Positions 37,129 through 47,994 of a stretch of 64,000 bases of DNA are shown one piece after another. The stretch is from Saussurea involucrata (Eukaryota; Streptophyta; Magnoliopsida; Asterales; Asteraceae). How positions within the stretch are numbered: position 1 is the stretch's first letter; each line of letters starts with the position of its first letter. The translations under genes were made by a program, and so were the position numbers. Below the pieces are notes generated by a model, which was given only the letters and a program-made list of their open reading frames with translations, was not told the DNA's origin and did no database searches. Where the stretch lies: NCBI GenBank assembly GCA_033807775.1, contig CM066314.1, positions 36,257,001 to 36,321,000 of the forward strand. The letters are read 5' to 3'.

Positions 37129-38385
37129 AGGGACCTTTCTGACACTTTTTTAAACTTGCAGGGACCATTTTTGAAAAATGGAATCCCGTGATCGCGGGCT
37201 CATCCCGCGATGGGGTTATTTTTGTGACTTTTCAATTGCAAGGGACCATTTTTGAAAAATTCCAGGGACCATTTATGAAAATTTTGATATTTTGGCACTG
37301 TTCACCCCATTTCGTCCATTTTTACGAATTTAAAATGAAATGTTACACTTTCAACCCCTATACTTATTTACTAAATTTACTTTATACCTTTTACTTTCAT
37401 TATTTTAATTTTACATTTAACACATATAATCGTTTATTAACTAAAATACGTTAAAAAAATACGTTTTAATTTTAACAAATTACACCATTATAATCGTCTC
37501 TTCGATACGTTCGAAATGAGCTCAATCTTGAATTTTTTTGGATTTATATATTTTAATATATATCATATACAGTTATACACTACATAAAAAAATATTTTTT
37601 ATATTTAAAATTCATACTCTTATAGTTAATTATTTAATTTATAGTACATCTCTTATTTTTTTTTCAATTTTGTTTTACACTCCTATCGCATTAACATAAT
37701 AATCATATATTAACTAATTCATTAAATCGTTTTAAATTATTATTATTTGAATGTGTTTATAGATTTCGTCTGAAAAAGTTGCCTGCATGATTCCACTGAA
37801 AAAGTAACTGCAATATTCGTCTGCTCTTGAATAAAGGTCTTTCATTAGGCAGAAAATTAGTCTTTAAGTAGTCAAACATAGCTAATTAATGAGAATTTAG
37901 ATCAGATTTATATGGTACTATCAAATGCAAGTTTCTATAATATAGATAGTGTTCTACATTACATGATACCAATTTTTGCATCATATGAATCACTTCCAGA
38001 CAACAAGAACCAATACCCCAATAATCAAGAAATAAATGCTTGTTCATCCAATAATCTCTGTATTAGGATTATCGCAAGTTTCATAAACCTACTTACTAGG
38101 TGTTGGAAATATGGGTTTTACTAAACTTTGGACGCATTTAAATTTATATATATGTGTTATATATAACTAACTTTTAGTAGGTTTATGTTCTTCTATATGA
38201 GATCTTCGAAATGATATATAATGCGTCCAAAATAGAGTATGTGTGAAAGAGATATCGATACTCAAAGTTGAGTAAATGGATGAAATTAGCAAAAACCAAA
38301 TGAAGTAAACAGTAAGTCAATCACAATACTTTAACAAAATAAGTTAATACTAAAAATAACAATTATTTAATGTTACATACACAAC
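37129..38385. other. MULE left subterminal region, no gene
   Basis: Degenerate CCCGCGAT/ATCGCGGG motifs to about 37215 with repeated AGGGACCATTTTTGAAAAAT, then AT-rich DNA. No convincing open frame. Confidence 0.6.
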
Positions 38386-38793
38386 CTAACGTGGCCCTAT
38401 TAGACAATGCGCATAAATTGACTCCGCCATATGTCGGCGGAAATCCATTGCCTCATCGTCGGTTTCGTTAGGGGGTACCCATATCTCCTCGTTATTTATC
38501 AACTTTTGGACATTACGGCATACCCATACACCGCAATCCGCATATAACCCGGTCTGCTGGGGTACTTGGCCGGCCATCTTTGTGCGAAAGATACTTGACA
38601 CTTCGCGACGTCTATGATCCCCGATCAATGAAAAGAACGTATATAGTTTTGTTTTAAACGATTGCATCTGCTCTGTCAATTGTTGTTTGTAGAGACCGTC
38701 CTTTTCGCTGTCATATAGGGTCATGACCATAGTGTCTAGTTCAAACACTCCAAGCAGCCAATGTCTGGGATGCAAGCATATGGGGATGTACAC
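38386..38793 (-). pseudogene. MULE gene, last exon: Ulp1-type cysteine protease catalytic domain
   Basis: Ulp1 (peptidase C48) proteins cleave SUMO from its targets. The exon begins after TTTCAG at 38794 and reads VYIPICLHPRHWLLGVFEL (catalytic His before Trp), then a downstream acidic residue. After that come QQTGLYADCGVWVC with the oxyanion Gln and the catalytic Cys, ending at a natural stop after LIGPR. It is open for 135 codons and every expected catalytic residue type is present. It is marked as part of a pseudogene because two upstream exons contain one-base frameshifts. If those are bypassed by splicing or initiation, this domain itself looks intact. Confidence 0.82.
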
Positions 38794-38858
38794 CTGAAAT
38801 ATTACAATATATGTCATATATGTTATTAAATAAAATAACAGTAAAACGATTTGCATAC

Positions 38859-39029
38859 CCTATCGAGGAGAGTCCAAGAGGTCCCTTCCGAGCCATTGCA
38901 TATTTCGATCACGGAGGCGGGACCTTGATGCTCCATCAGTATACACTGAAAGAACATAGTGTGCATGATGGTCCACCTCGTGTCTACGCCACGATGTTTT
39001 TGCAACAGGCTAACCCAAGAATCGACGTG
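38859..39029 (-). pseudogene. MULE gene, exon N-terminal to the Ulp1 core
   Basis: A 57-codon exon bounded by CATAG acceptor and AGG|GTATGC donor, both phase 0. It encodes HVDSWVSLLQKH and RWTIMHTMFFQ, resembling the start of plant transposon-borne Ulp1 domains. Confidence 0.7.
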
Positions 39030-39110
39030 CTATGCATAAAAAATAGATGGTTAGACATGTAATATAAATATATTTGATTATATATGACTATAATTTAACT
39101 TCATACTAAC

Positions 39111-39511
39111 CGTATCGTCTAAGTCAGAGTTCACAGGGTCATCCGCAAGCAATTTTTCAAAAAACGAGGGGTTGATTTCTAAGCCCCCGTAAGGGGTGAA
39201 TGTCAAGTTGGGGAGGCGACCAGTCCGGCACATCCTCAATATTTCTGATGCCGGTTGAGGCTCCGGTGAAGGCACCTTTCCCTTTTTCTTTCCTCCCTTC
39301 TTTCCCCCCGCTTTCTTTGCTTGTTTTTAGCGGGCGGTGGTGTCGTAGATCCTTGTTGGCCAAACGGGTGACGAAACCATTGTGAAATTTTATGCGACCG
39401 CTTTAGAGGGAGCGGGGTCACCTGTGGTGGTGGATCTACAACATCCATCGAGTCATCGTCAGGCTCCGAGAAGTGCTCCGAGAAGTGATCCTGGATAATA
39501 GGAGACCCCGT
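39111..39511 (-). pseudogene. MULE gene, charged/lysine-rich exon with a one-base frameshift
   Basis: Bounded by TTTTCAG acceptor and ACG|GTTAGT donor. It reads an acidic/proline-rich part (SEPDDDSMDVVDPPP), a basic stretch, then INPSFFEKLLADDP. The exon is 401 bp; the frame slips by one at an A-run near 39328. The lysine-rich linker resembles a nuclear-localisation region. Confidence 0.65.
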
Positions 39512-39591
39512 CTGAAAATTACGTTACTCAATGTTTTAAGTACAATTTAGGAAATGTTCACAATTAAACCAAAACTACCAAAATAATTTAC

Positions 39592-40184
39592 AGTATGCAT
39601 TTCCGGCCTGTAATAGTCATCGGCCGAACCGCCAAAGATGTTTGTGATTGATGTTGTGGCGAACGGCGGCGGCATCTGCGAGGTGTATGCCCCCGACATC
39701 CCGGCCTGCGTGACATTGATCATTAAAATAGTTACAAAATTAGGATTATCGATATATAACTATAATGGTTACTCAGTGTCACTAACACTCTCCGGGATAG
39801 TCGAATATGATGTGGTGGCGAACGGGGGCGGCATCTGCGAGGTGTATGCCCCCGACATCCCGGCCTGCGTGACATTGATCATTAAAATAGTTACAAAATT
39901 AGGAACAAACATATAACTATAATGGTTACTCAGTGTCACTTACACTCTCCGGGATAGTAGAATAGGATGTGGTGGCGAACGGCGTTTGGGACATCCCGGC
40001 CCCCGACATCCCGGCCTGCGTGACATTGATCATTATAAGAGTTACAAACTTAGGAACAAACATATAACTATAATGGTTACTCAATGTCACTTACATTTTC
40101 AGGGAATGACGGATGAGATGTGGTGGCAAACGTCGCCTGTGCCCCCTGTCCGAACGGAGCGGGGATCGGTGTCGTACTCGACAG
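39592..40184 (-). pseudogene. MULE gene, four duplicated small exons (39592-39705, 39787-39864, 39944-40015, 40095-40184)
   Basis: Each exon is flanked by an AG acceptor and a GT donor and has a length divisible by three (114, 78, 72 and 90 bp). The three distal to the start share AGMSGAYTSQMPPPFATTS-like or shorter forms. The first, 40095-40184, keeps only the FATTS..FPE core. The introns between them are also homologous (GTNAGTGACACTGAGTAACC ... CAATGTCACGCAG). The unit duplicated is therefore exon plus intron, about 150-165 bp. The peptide is Pro/Ser/Thr-rich and probably unstructured. Confidence 0.75.
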
Positions 40185-40259
40185 CTAAAACAAATTTAGA
40201 ACGTAATATTAATATACAAACTAAATAAACGTGGCCAACTAATTAAGTTAAACACTAAC

Positions 40260-40688
40260 ATTGACAGCGCTAAACTGTCTGTAGACTTCCTCCAGATAGT
40301 GTACACGTGTCTCTAGCGGCCCGTGAACGTAGTCCCACAGGACTTCATGTGAGCCACGTTGTGGCTCGTAGGAAGGGGCCGCTTGATATGGATTGTAGGA
40401 GGAGGAAGGGGGCGCCTGGTAGGAGGAGGAAGGGGGCGCCTGGTAGGAGGAGGAACGGGCCGGCTGGTAGGAGGAGGAAGGGGGCGGCTGGTAGGAGGAG
40501 GAACGGGCCGGCTGGTAGGAGGAGGAAGGGGGCCTGTCGTCGTCTTCCTCATCTTCGCCAGATGTGGAAGTAGGGGGACGTCGAGCCCTTTCCGCCTCTG
40601 CGTCAATAAAGGCCATGCTGTCTCTGTACCAATCTGTGCCCATCTCGTCGACAGTAGGCACAAGGCGATCGAAAGGCAAGAGTGGCTG
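40260..40688 (-). pseudogene. MULE gene, exon with SSSYQ-type octapeptide repeats
   Basis: Open for 143 codons between a TTTAG acceptor and an AAT|GTTAGT donor. N-terminal PFDRLVPTVDEMGTDWY, acidic linker, about six copies of an eight-residue PPSSSYQ-type repeat (24-bp DNA unit, 40395-40530), then YVHGPLETRVHYLEEVYRQF, a possible helix. The function of the repeats is unknown. Confidence 0.75.
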
Positions 40689-40768
40689 CTAAATATATGA
40701 TAAAACATAAAAGAAATTAATAAGCGGGACTAACGTATGCAAATTGTAAACATAGTAAAAGAACTTAC

Positions 40769-40909
40769 ATTTCTAGACGCATTGAAGAACTGAAACCAAA
40801 GCGACCTACTTAGGGTAACACGCTTGTCCCAACGGGTTCCCCTAAGTACTCGATCGTCGCGCTTGACGAAATATCGGATTGATGCGGGAAACATCTCCAA
40901 GATCCATAT
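40769..40909 (-). pseudogene. MULE gene, exon following DUF1985
   Basis: 47 codons, phase 0 on both sides (CCAG acceptor, AAT|GTAAGT donor), reading IWILEMFPASIRYFVKRDD and RWDKRV. This W-x-x-E plus aromatic pattern is typical of the segment after DUF1985 in transposon-borne genes. Confidence 0.7.
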
Positions 40910-40989
40910 CTGGAATTAGACAAGAAGAGCAAGTACGTAAAAAGAAAAGCCAAACAGTTTGTATGTATTATTAACAATTGTTATACTAC

Positions 40990-41663
40990 CTTGAAGGCGT
41001 ATGTAAAACCACAAAGATTCATCTTTGCATGTCGATCAACGCGTCTGGCTATGGCTCGGTGCAGAATAGAGTAGCAATGTGTCCAGATATGGCTACCCCA
41101 CGGGTAGCTGTTAAACAGCTCAAGGTCCTCGACGGCCCTAAGGACCGTCTCGGAAGCATACTGGCTATACTCACGGCCCAGGAAGCCCATATCCACGATC
41201 ACCACCAAGCATACACGGACAGCATCGTCGTCGGTTAGGGCACTAAGGCCCTCTTTCATCATTTCCCGGGCTGCCTTCAGCTTCAAACGAGATGCTGAAA
41301 TGCCCCAAACCCTAGGAACGAAGGAGCAGTCTTCTAAGGGAGGAAGGGGGGAGCCTCTCCAAAACGTAGTCCTATAATTAGACAGAACTCACGACGCCCA
41401 AAATGCAATTGAGAGCCGAAGAAATCAAAAAGCATCTCCTCCGGCTCAGCGTTGGCGTCCTCGACCTCCAACTGTAGAAACATGTATACTAGCGTAGGGT
41501 CACCACCAGAGTAAGACACATCCATCCATGGCCCGAACGGTGTCCCTCTATAGATGGTCTCAAGGGTATCCGCGCGATCACCTAATCCCCTAAAGAGCGC
41601 TCCTAATTCCTCGATGTAGGAAACTTTGCACCTTACCGTCAAGTCGATGTTAAAGAAATCCTT
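40990..41663 (-). pseudogene. MULE gene, DUF1985 exon with a one-base frameshift
   Basis: Starts after a TGTAG acceptor at 41664. It reads KDFFNIDLTVRCKVSYIEEL, FGSQLHFGRREFCLIIGLRFG (DUF1985 hallmark), then, after a frame slip near 41350, DDDAVRVCLVVIVDMGFLGRE, SYPWGSHIW and CGFTYAFK before a G|GTAG donor. DUF1985 is a plant domain of unknown function often found beside Ulp1 in MULE genes. The exon is 674 bp, one short of a multiple of three. Confidence 0.75.
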
Positions 41664-41699
41664 CTACATAGTCATTCACAGATGTTATAGTTAGTGTTA

Positions 41700-42130
41700 T
41701 ATATAGATGCTGCGGTTTATTTTATTTTATATAGATGTTGCGGTTTATTTTATTTCAACGTATCATATTGTTATATATAGATAAAGTGCGGTGGTATTTT
41801 ATTTCAACGTATCATATTGTTATATATAGATAAAGTGCGGTTTATTTTATTTCAACGTATCATATTGTTATATATAGATAAAGTGCGGTGGTATTTTATT
41901 TCAACGTATCATATTGTTATATATAGATAAAGTGCGGTTTATTTTTTTTCAACGTATCATATTGTTATATATAGATAAAGTGCGGTTTATTTTATTTCAA
42001 CGTATCATATTGTTATATATAGATAAAGTGCGGTGGTATTTTATTTCAACGTATAATAGTGTTATATATAGATAAAGTGCGGTTTATTTTATTTCAACGT
42101 ATCATATTGTTATATATAGATAAAGTGCGG
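41700..42130. repeat. Tandem array of about 55-bp units
   Basis: About eight copies of ATATAGATAAAGTGCGGTTT plus ATTTTATTTCAACGTATCATATTGTTAT, alternating TTTATTTTATT and GGTATTTTATT variants. Inside the MULE gene's first intron. Confidence 0.85.
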
Positions 42131-42275
42131 TTTAGGGACCCTAGTTGTCATTCTTAAAAGTTTAGGACCTAATTGGCATTCTTAAAAGTTTAGGACCTAA
42201 TTGGCATTCTTAAAAGTTTAGGGACCTAAGTTGTCATTCTTAAAACCGTAGGGACCTAAGTTGTCATTCTTAACA
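42131..42275. repeat. About 30-bp tandem repeats
   Basis: Four to five copies of TTCTTAAAAGTTTAGGGACC plus TAAGTTGTCA. Non-coding. Confidence 0.8.
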
Positions 42276-43020
42276 TTTTTTTATAAAAAACACATTCTTA
42301 ACAATTTTTTTATAAAATGTATTTTTTTATAAAAAATTGTTAAGAGTTTGTTTTTATAAAAAAATTGTTATAGTTTTATGGTTTTATGTTTGAATGTGAT
42401 ATTTGTATGTTATAATGTGTATGTTGTTATAGTGTGTTTTTTCATATAAAATTGTTAAGAGTGTTTTTTTATAAAAAAATTGTTAAAAGTGTGTTTTTAT
42501 AAAAAAATTGTTAAAAATGTGTTTTTTTTTTATAAAAACACACCCTTAACAATTTTTTATAAAAACACTCTTAACAATTTTATATGAAAAAACACACTAT
42601 AACAACATACACATTATAACATACAAATATCACATTCAAACATAAAACCATAAAACTATAACAATTTTTTTATAAAAACACACTCTTAACAATTTTTTAT
42701 AAAAAAACACATTTTTAACAATTTTTTTTAAAAACTGTTTTTATAAAAAAAATTAACAATTATTTTATAAAAAAAACACATTATAAAAACCATAAAACTA
42801 TAACATTTTTTTATAAAAACACACTGTTAACAATTTTATATGAAAAAACACACTATAACAACATACACATTATAACATACAAATATCACATTCAAACATA
42901 AAACCATAAAACTATAACAATTTTTTTATAAAAACACACTCTTAACAATTTTTTATAAAAAAACACTTTTTTAACAATTTTTTATAAAAACTGTTTTTGT
43001 AAAAAAAAAATTAACAATTT
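42276..43020. repeat. Inverted AT-rich array, AACAATTTTTTATAAAAACACAC type (continues at 48000-48320)
   Basis: Many copies in one orientation to about 42540, then in the opposite orientation. A longer block (ATAACAACATACACATTATA plus AACATACAAATATCACATTC) occurs in both directions. The copia element landed inside this array; its flanking AATTT is part of the repeat. Confidence 0.85.
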
Positions 43021-44223
43021 TGTTGGTGCAAGTGTACCACATCTCTATATATTTTATATATTTATTTTGATGATTACAAACACACCACATTATTGTTTGT
43101 CTAACAATTTAATCCAAGTGTGCAGTTGTTGAAGAACACGAAGATTTAATCTGAAGGGTTCAAGACGGAAGTGTTTACGTCGTCATTATTGTTTATAACT
43201 AATAATGATAAACACCCTAAAATAATATACCACTTGGATATTTCTAAAAACCCAACAATTAATTTTAATAAGGTTTTGAGAAGATCCAGCAAGATTTGGG
43301 TGCTGTCCTGGAAGCTGACTTTTCCTGACGGCGGTATACCGCGGCGGTACAGCCGGTATACCGCGGGTACACTTTGCCGGTATACCGCGGGTGTTCAGCC
43401 GGTATACCGCGGCAGTCCGTGTGCATCTCTGATTGGTTGAAGTGGCTTTTCCTGACGGCGGTATACCGCGAGTCCCAGCCGGTATACCGCGGGTACGTTT
43501 TCCTGTCAACTTTGCATGTAGCCGTTGGTGTGTCAGTCACCTTTTCTGACGGCGGTATACCGCATGCATTTGGCGGTATACCACGCCTCACAATACCGTT
43601 GGAGATGCTATGTATAAATGATGCTTGCTGGTAATGAAGACCAAAAACAACAACAGTAACAAGCAACAACAAACAGCACCTCTCAGCTCTCTCATCTATT
43701 TATAATATATATTTTATAAAACATTTTTTATAAAATATCCAAGTGTGAGATATTATACAAGAGTGATTACCCATTGTGAGTTATACTCCTCTTGTAAGTA
43801 TTTGAATAACGGGTGTGTGATCCTGTACATCTCATAGCAGAAGCTTGAGAATCAATTACGTTACCTTTGTACTTGGTTTGTATTTCTACCATAAAGAATA
43901 CATTTATTGGATCGTGTCGGGAAGTGTCTCGGCTGCTGGTTTATCACAGTTGGTGGTAAATCAGTAAATCTCTGTGTCAAGTATCTCTATCCCTTATCTC
44001 TTTATTTATTCCGCTGTGCTATATTATATTTATTTATATAAACTGCTTTGCATTTATATTTATTTATATAATCTCTGTGTATTTAAATTATATCTGTTTA
44101 TATAATTGTTGTATACTTATTTATTTATACTCTGCTTTATTTATTCTGTATTTATTTGTAAAAAGAATTTTTGAAAGTAAAAGTTTTAAAATACAACCTT
44201 ACCCCCCCTTAGGTTGTCTAACA
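43021..44223 (+). repeat. Copia-type 5' LTR
   Basis: 1203 bp. Contains eight GGTATACC cores (43331-43583), a TATA box TATAAAT at 43613-43619, and a poly-C tract near 44202. Confidence 0.95.
43331..43583. repeat. Palindrome array, GCGGTATACCGC (copy at 47095-47347)
   Basis: Eight cores GGTATACC, most extended to GCGGTATACCGC or CCGGTATACCGCGG, ending about 30 bp before the TATA box. In the second LTR the eighth core is also perfect. Confidence 0.95.
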
Positions 44224-44225
44224 TT

Positions 44226-44237
44226 TGGTATCAGAGC
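44226..44237 (+). promoter_or_regulatory. Copia-type primer binding site, initiator-Met tRNA
   Basis: TGGTATCAGAGC two bases after the LTR. Confidence 0.93.
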
Positions 44238-44290
44238 GGGGCTTTCAAAATTTTCTGTTTAAATTTTTTTAAGTCATTTCTTTTTTTAAA

Positions 44291-46162
44291 ATGGCTCAAC
44301 AAACTAATTTTGTGTTCTCTAAAACTCCTTTGATAGATACTGAAAAGTTTGGCATTTGGGCCGAGCTATTTGAATGTCACGTTCGTGGCAAAAGTCAAAA
44401 AATTTGGGATATTATAGAAAATGGGAATTTTAATCCTACTATTATAAAAAATAATGTTATTGTTGATAAACCTGTAAAAGATTGGACTCCCACTGAAGAA
44501 TCTCATTATTGTTTAAATTTTGAAGCTAAAAATATATTATATGCTGCTTTAACTTCCGATGAAATAGAAAGAGTTTATACTTATAAAACTGCTAATCAAA
44601 TCTGGCAAAGCTTGAGCGACACTCATCGTGGAAATACTCAAGTTAAAAGCTCTAAAATAAATATTCTTGTTCATGATTATGAATTATTTGAAATGTCAAA
44701 AGATGAGTCAATCGACTCAATGTTTAAACGTTTTAACCTCATTATGACTACCTTGAAGGGATTAGGTCGTACTTATCCTAATGAGGATTATGTAAGGAAA
44801 ATTCTTCGAGCACTTCCTTCGGAGTGGATGGCAAAAATCACATCCTTGGAAGACTCCCGAGATCTCGCAACGATGAAACTCGATGATCTCATCGGCAATC
44901 TTAAAGTGCACGAAATCGCACTAAAAAGAAATCAAGTCCGGGAGCAAGTCAAAAAGAAATCCATCGCTCTCAAGGTCGTTGCCTCAAAAGAAAAGGAAGA
45001 GGAGGAAGATGCAAGTTCATCCGATGATGAACCCGAAAATCTTGACGATTTAGTCAAGTTGGTAAGAAAACTTTCTAAACTTCTATCTAACAAAAAGTTT
45101 GCCAATATTGACAGGTTTCAAGAAAATGAAGACTACCGTCGTGGTGGTAAAAACCAAAGTCGCAACGTCCACAAAAGTGAAGACAATTATGACGAATCTA
45201 GCGACGATGAAAAAGCCAATAAAAAGAAAGGCTTTTGCTATGTGTGTGGTGACAAGGATCACTATGCAAGTGTGTGTCCGAATCGAGCAAAACAAATCAA
45301 CACACCAAAAGCTTTGGTTGGAGGCGCCTTGAGCGCAAGCATAAATGAGACCAAAGATTTTTGTTTCATGGCCGACCATGACAATGAGGTATCTTCATCA
45401 TATTCCTCTAAAAATAATTGTGATAATTATTATAGTGACGATGAAAATAATCTTGATGAATTATATAAATCATTTCATGATATGGCCGCTCTTGCAAATA
45501 GGTATAAAGATGAAATCTCTAATTTAAAAGAAACCGTATCCACATATAAAAAGGAAATAGATGACGGTAAACAAAAATCTGCTCATGATTTAGATGTTAT
45601 CACTAAATTAGAAAATAAATTAAGTGAAAAAGATATTAGCAAATCTTGCATTGTTTTAAATGATAAAATTGCATGCTTAAGTGAAAATAAAAAAGAAAGT
45701 GTTGCATGTACAAAATGCGAGTCTCTTGAAAATGAAGTTGCATATTTAAATGCTAAATGTAAATCGCATGAGAAAGATAATCTGTTAGCTAATGCATTTC
45801 AAAATAGCAATGATAAAGTGCTTAAAATGCTAAATATGCCTAATCGTATAAATTGTCGTAAAGGCATTGGTTCCGATACATGTGTTGATAAATGTTCGTG
45901 TAAACCCATTAAAAGACTTTTTGCATCTCCTAAAGTTGATACGAGAAAACCTCCATATATGTCAAAAATAAAAAATGTGAATTATGGAAGGAAACCGTAT
46001 GCTCGTATGTATAATAGTAATTTTTCTAGACCTAATGCGAATATAAATGCTTCATTTTATGTGTATGATAAATACAATCGCAAAATTAAAATGGTTAGAA
46101 AATGGATTCCGAAAGGAATGTTTAATGTTGATAATCCGGGTGGAATGCGTTTATGGTTTTAA
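44291..46162 (+). CDS. Copia-type Gag, 623 residues
   Basis: Structural protein that packages element RNA. The ATG at 44291 is the first after the primer site and is followed by an uninterrupted frame. Residues about 10-190 resemble the UBN2/copia gag domain (FGIWAELFECHVRGKSQKIWDII, ANQIWQSLSDTHRG, LRALPSEWMAKITSLE). An acidic linker follows, then one zinc knuckle CYVCGDKDHYASVC at about residue 316-329, a long Lys/Glu-rich coiled-coil-like region, and a basic end with RKWIPKG, a feature of SIRE-type Gag. It terminates naturally with no pol frame following. Being intact in a nearly unmutated element, it may still be expressed. Confidence 0.9.
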   Translation: MAQQTNFVFSKTPLIDTEKFGIWAELFECHVRGKSQKIWDIIENGNFNPTIIKNNVIVDKPVKDWTPTEESHYCLNFEAKNILYAALTSDEIERVYTYKTANQIWQSLSDTHRGNTQVKSSKINILVHDYELFEMSKDESIDSMFKRFNLIMTTLKGLGRTYPNEDYVRKILRALPSEWMAKITSLEDSRDLATMKLDDLIGNLKVHEIALKRNQVREQVKKKSIALKVVASKEKEEEEDASSSDDEPENLDDLVKLVRKLSKLLSNKKFANIDRFQENEDYRRGGKNQSRNVHKSEDNYDESSDDEKANKKKGFCYVCGDKDHYASVCPNRAKQINTPKALVGGALSASINETKDFCFMADHDNEVSSSYSSKNNCDNYYSDDENNLDELYKSFHDMAALANRYKDEISNLKETVSTYKKEIDDGKQKSAHDLDVITKLENKLSEKDISKSCIVLNDKIACLSENKKESVACTKCESLENEVAYLNAKCKSHEKDNLLANAFQNSNDKVLKMLNMPNRINCRKGIGSDTCVDKCSCKPIKRLFASPKVDTRKPPYMSKIKNVNYGRKPYARMYNSNFSRPNANINASFYVYDKYNRKIKMVRKWIPKGMFNVDNPGGMRLWF

Positions 46163-46304
46163 ACCATTTTTATGGTTTTGTATGTTTGTCGTGTTTATGT
46201 CGACAACATATTTTTTTTTGCAGTTTATGTTTTATACTAACTGTTAAAAGGACCCATAAGAAAAGGGTACCACGAAATATTTTCTTTGCCTTTTGTAGGT
46301 GTTT

Positions 46305-46434
46305 CCTGCCGAGGTTATAATACGTGGTTACCTGCCGAGGTTATAATACGTGGTTACCTGCCGAGGTTATAATACGTGGTTACCTGCCGAGGTTATAATA
46401 CGTGGTTACCTGACGAGGTCATAATACGTGGTGA
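46305..46434 (+). repeat. Five 26-bp tandem repeats after gag
   Basis: Unit CCTGCCGAGGTTATAATACG plus TGGTTA, exact 26-bp spacing, last copy diverged. It lies in the 3' untranslated part of the copia element. Confidence 0.92.
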
Positions 46435-46770
46435 TTTTTTTATCACATAAAATTAACCGAAAATTGAAGCCTTAAGATCCGTTTTGGTGCAAGTGTTTCG
46501 TATTGGTTTGTATATCTTTGTCTCTATTGCTTTCTGCATTTTATTTTATCCCTCAAATTTTATAAAATCAAATTGATATCGTTATTAATTTGAGGGGGAG
46601 CGTTTTTATTATTTTTACCCATGAGTTTATGCTACCTCAATTATATGCATATTTTGAGGGGGAGCATCTCTCGAGGGGAAGCATACCGTCTTTCTTGACC
46701 CTTTTTGTTTCGACAAACGGGGGAGAGAAACCGCATATGCTCATGCTTAGCGGTTGTGTTTGTCATCATC
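46435..46770. other. Copia-type 3' untranslated region
   Basis: No pol remnant. Contains several GAGGGGGAGC and GGGGGAGAG purine runs before the main tract. Confidence 0.6.
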
Positions 46771-46784
46771 AAAAAGGGGGAGAT
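46771..46784 (+). promoter_or_regulatory. Copia-type polypurine tract
   Basis: AAAAAGGGGGAGAT directly before the LTR TG. Confidence 0.9.
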
Positions 46785-47994
46785 TGTTGGTGCAAGTGTA
46801 CCACATCTCTATATATTTTATATATTTATTTTGATGATTACAAACACACCACATTATTGTTTGTCTAACAATTTAATCCAAGTGTGCAGTTGTTGAAGAA
46901 CACGAAGATTTAATCTGAAGGGTTCAAGACGGAAGTGTTTACGTCGTCATTATTGTTTATAACTAATAATGATAAACACCCTAAAATAATATACCACTTG
47001 GATATTTCTAAAAACCCAACAATTAATTTTAATAAGGTTTTGAGAAGATCCAGCAAGATTTGGGTGCTGTCCTGGAAGCTGACTTTTCCTGACGGCGGTA
47101 TACCGCGGCGGTACAGCCGGTATACCGCGGGTACACTTTGCCGGTATACCGCGGGTGTTCAGCCGGTATACCGCGGCAGTCCGTGTGCATCTCTGATTGG
47201 TTGAAGTGGCTTTTCCTGACGGCGGTATACCGCGAGTCCCAGCCGGTATACCGCGGGTACGTTTTCCTGTCAACTTTGCATGTAGCCGTTGGTGTGTCAG
47301 TCACCTTTTCTGACGGCGGTATACCGCATGCATTTGGCGGTATACCGCGCCTCACAATACCGTTGGAGATGCTATGTATAAATGATGCTTGCTGGTAATG
47401 AAGACCAAAAACAACAACAGTAACAAGCAACAACAAACAGCACCTCTCAGCTCTCTCATCTATTTATAATATATATTTTATAAAACATTTTTTATAAAAT
47501 ATCCAAGTGTGAGATATTATACAAGAGTGATTACCCATTGTGAGTTATACTCCTCTTGTAAGTATTTGAATAACGGGTGTGTGATCCTGTACATCTCATA
47601 GCAGAAGCTTGAGAATCAATTACGTTACCTTTGTACTTGGTTTGTATTTCTACCGTAAAGAATACATTTATTGGATCGTGTCGGGAAGTGTCTCGGCTGC
47701 TGGTTTATCACAGTTGGTGGTAAATCAGTAAATCTCTGTGTCAAGTATCTCTATCCCTTATCTCTTTATTTATTCCGCTGTGCTATATTATATTTATTTA
47801 TATAAACTGCTTTGCATTTATATTTATTTATATAATCTCTGTGTATTTAAATTATATCTGTTTATATAATTGTTGTATACTTATTTATTTATACTCTGCT
47901 TTATTTATTCTGTATTTATTTGTAAAAAGAATTTTTGAAAGTAAAAGTTTTAAAATACAACCTTACCCCCCCCCCCCCCTTAGGTTGTCTAACA
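46785..47994 (+). repeat. Copia-type 3' LTR
   Basis: 1210 bp, seven longer than the 5' copy because of a longer poly-C run near 47966-47979. Confidence 0.95.

Larger units (their letters stand above)
43021..47994 (+). mobile_element. Ty1/copia-type gag-only LTR retrotransposon (SIRE-like)
   Basis: LTRs 43021-44223 and 46785-47994 begin TGTTGG and end TAACA. The duplication AATTT lies at 43016-43020 and 47995-47999. A primer site for initiator-Met tRNA follows the first LTR and a purine tract AAAAAGGGGGAGAT precedes the second. The LTRs differ at about two substitutions and a poly-C length change, so this is the youngest insertion by this measure. The 2.56-kb internal region encodes gag only; protease, integrase, RT and RNase H are missing. 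It fits the gag-only class of non-autonomous plant elements. Confidence 0.93.

Noticed and set aside
40307..40700. Plus-strand arginine/glycine-rich frames opposite the SSSYQ repeat exon
   Set aside because: Shadow frames of the 24-bp repeat; the minus strand has matching splice borders and phase.
43186..43672. Overlapping frames rich in RGIPPRYT-type peptides
   Set aside because: They are products of the GCGGTATACCGC palindrome array in the copia LTR and appear in both LTR copies.
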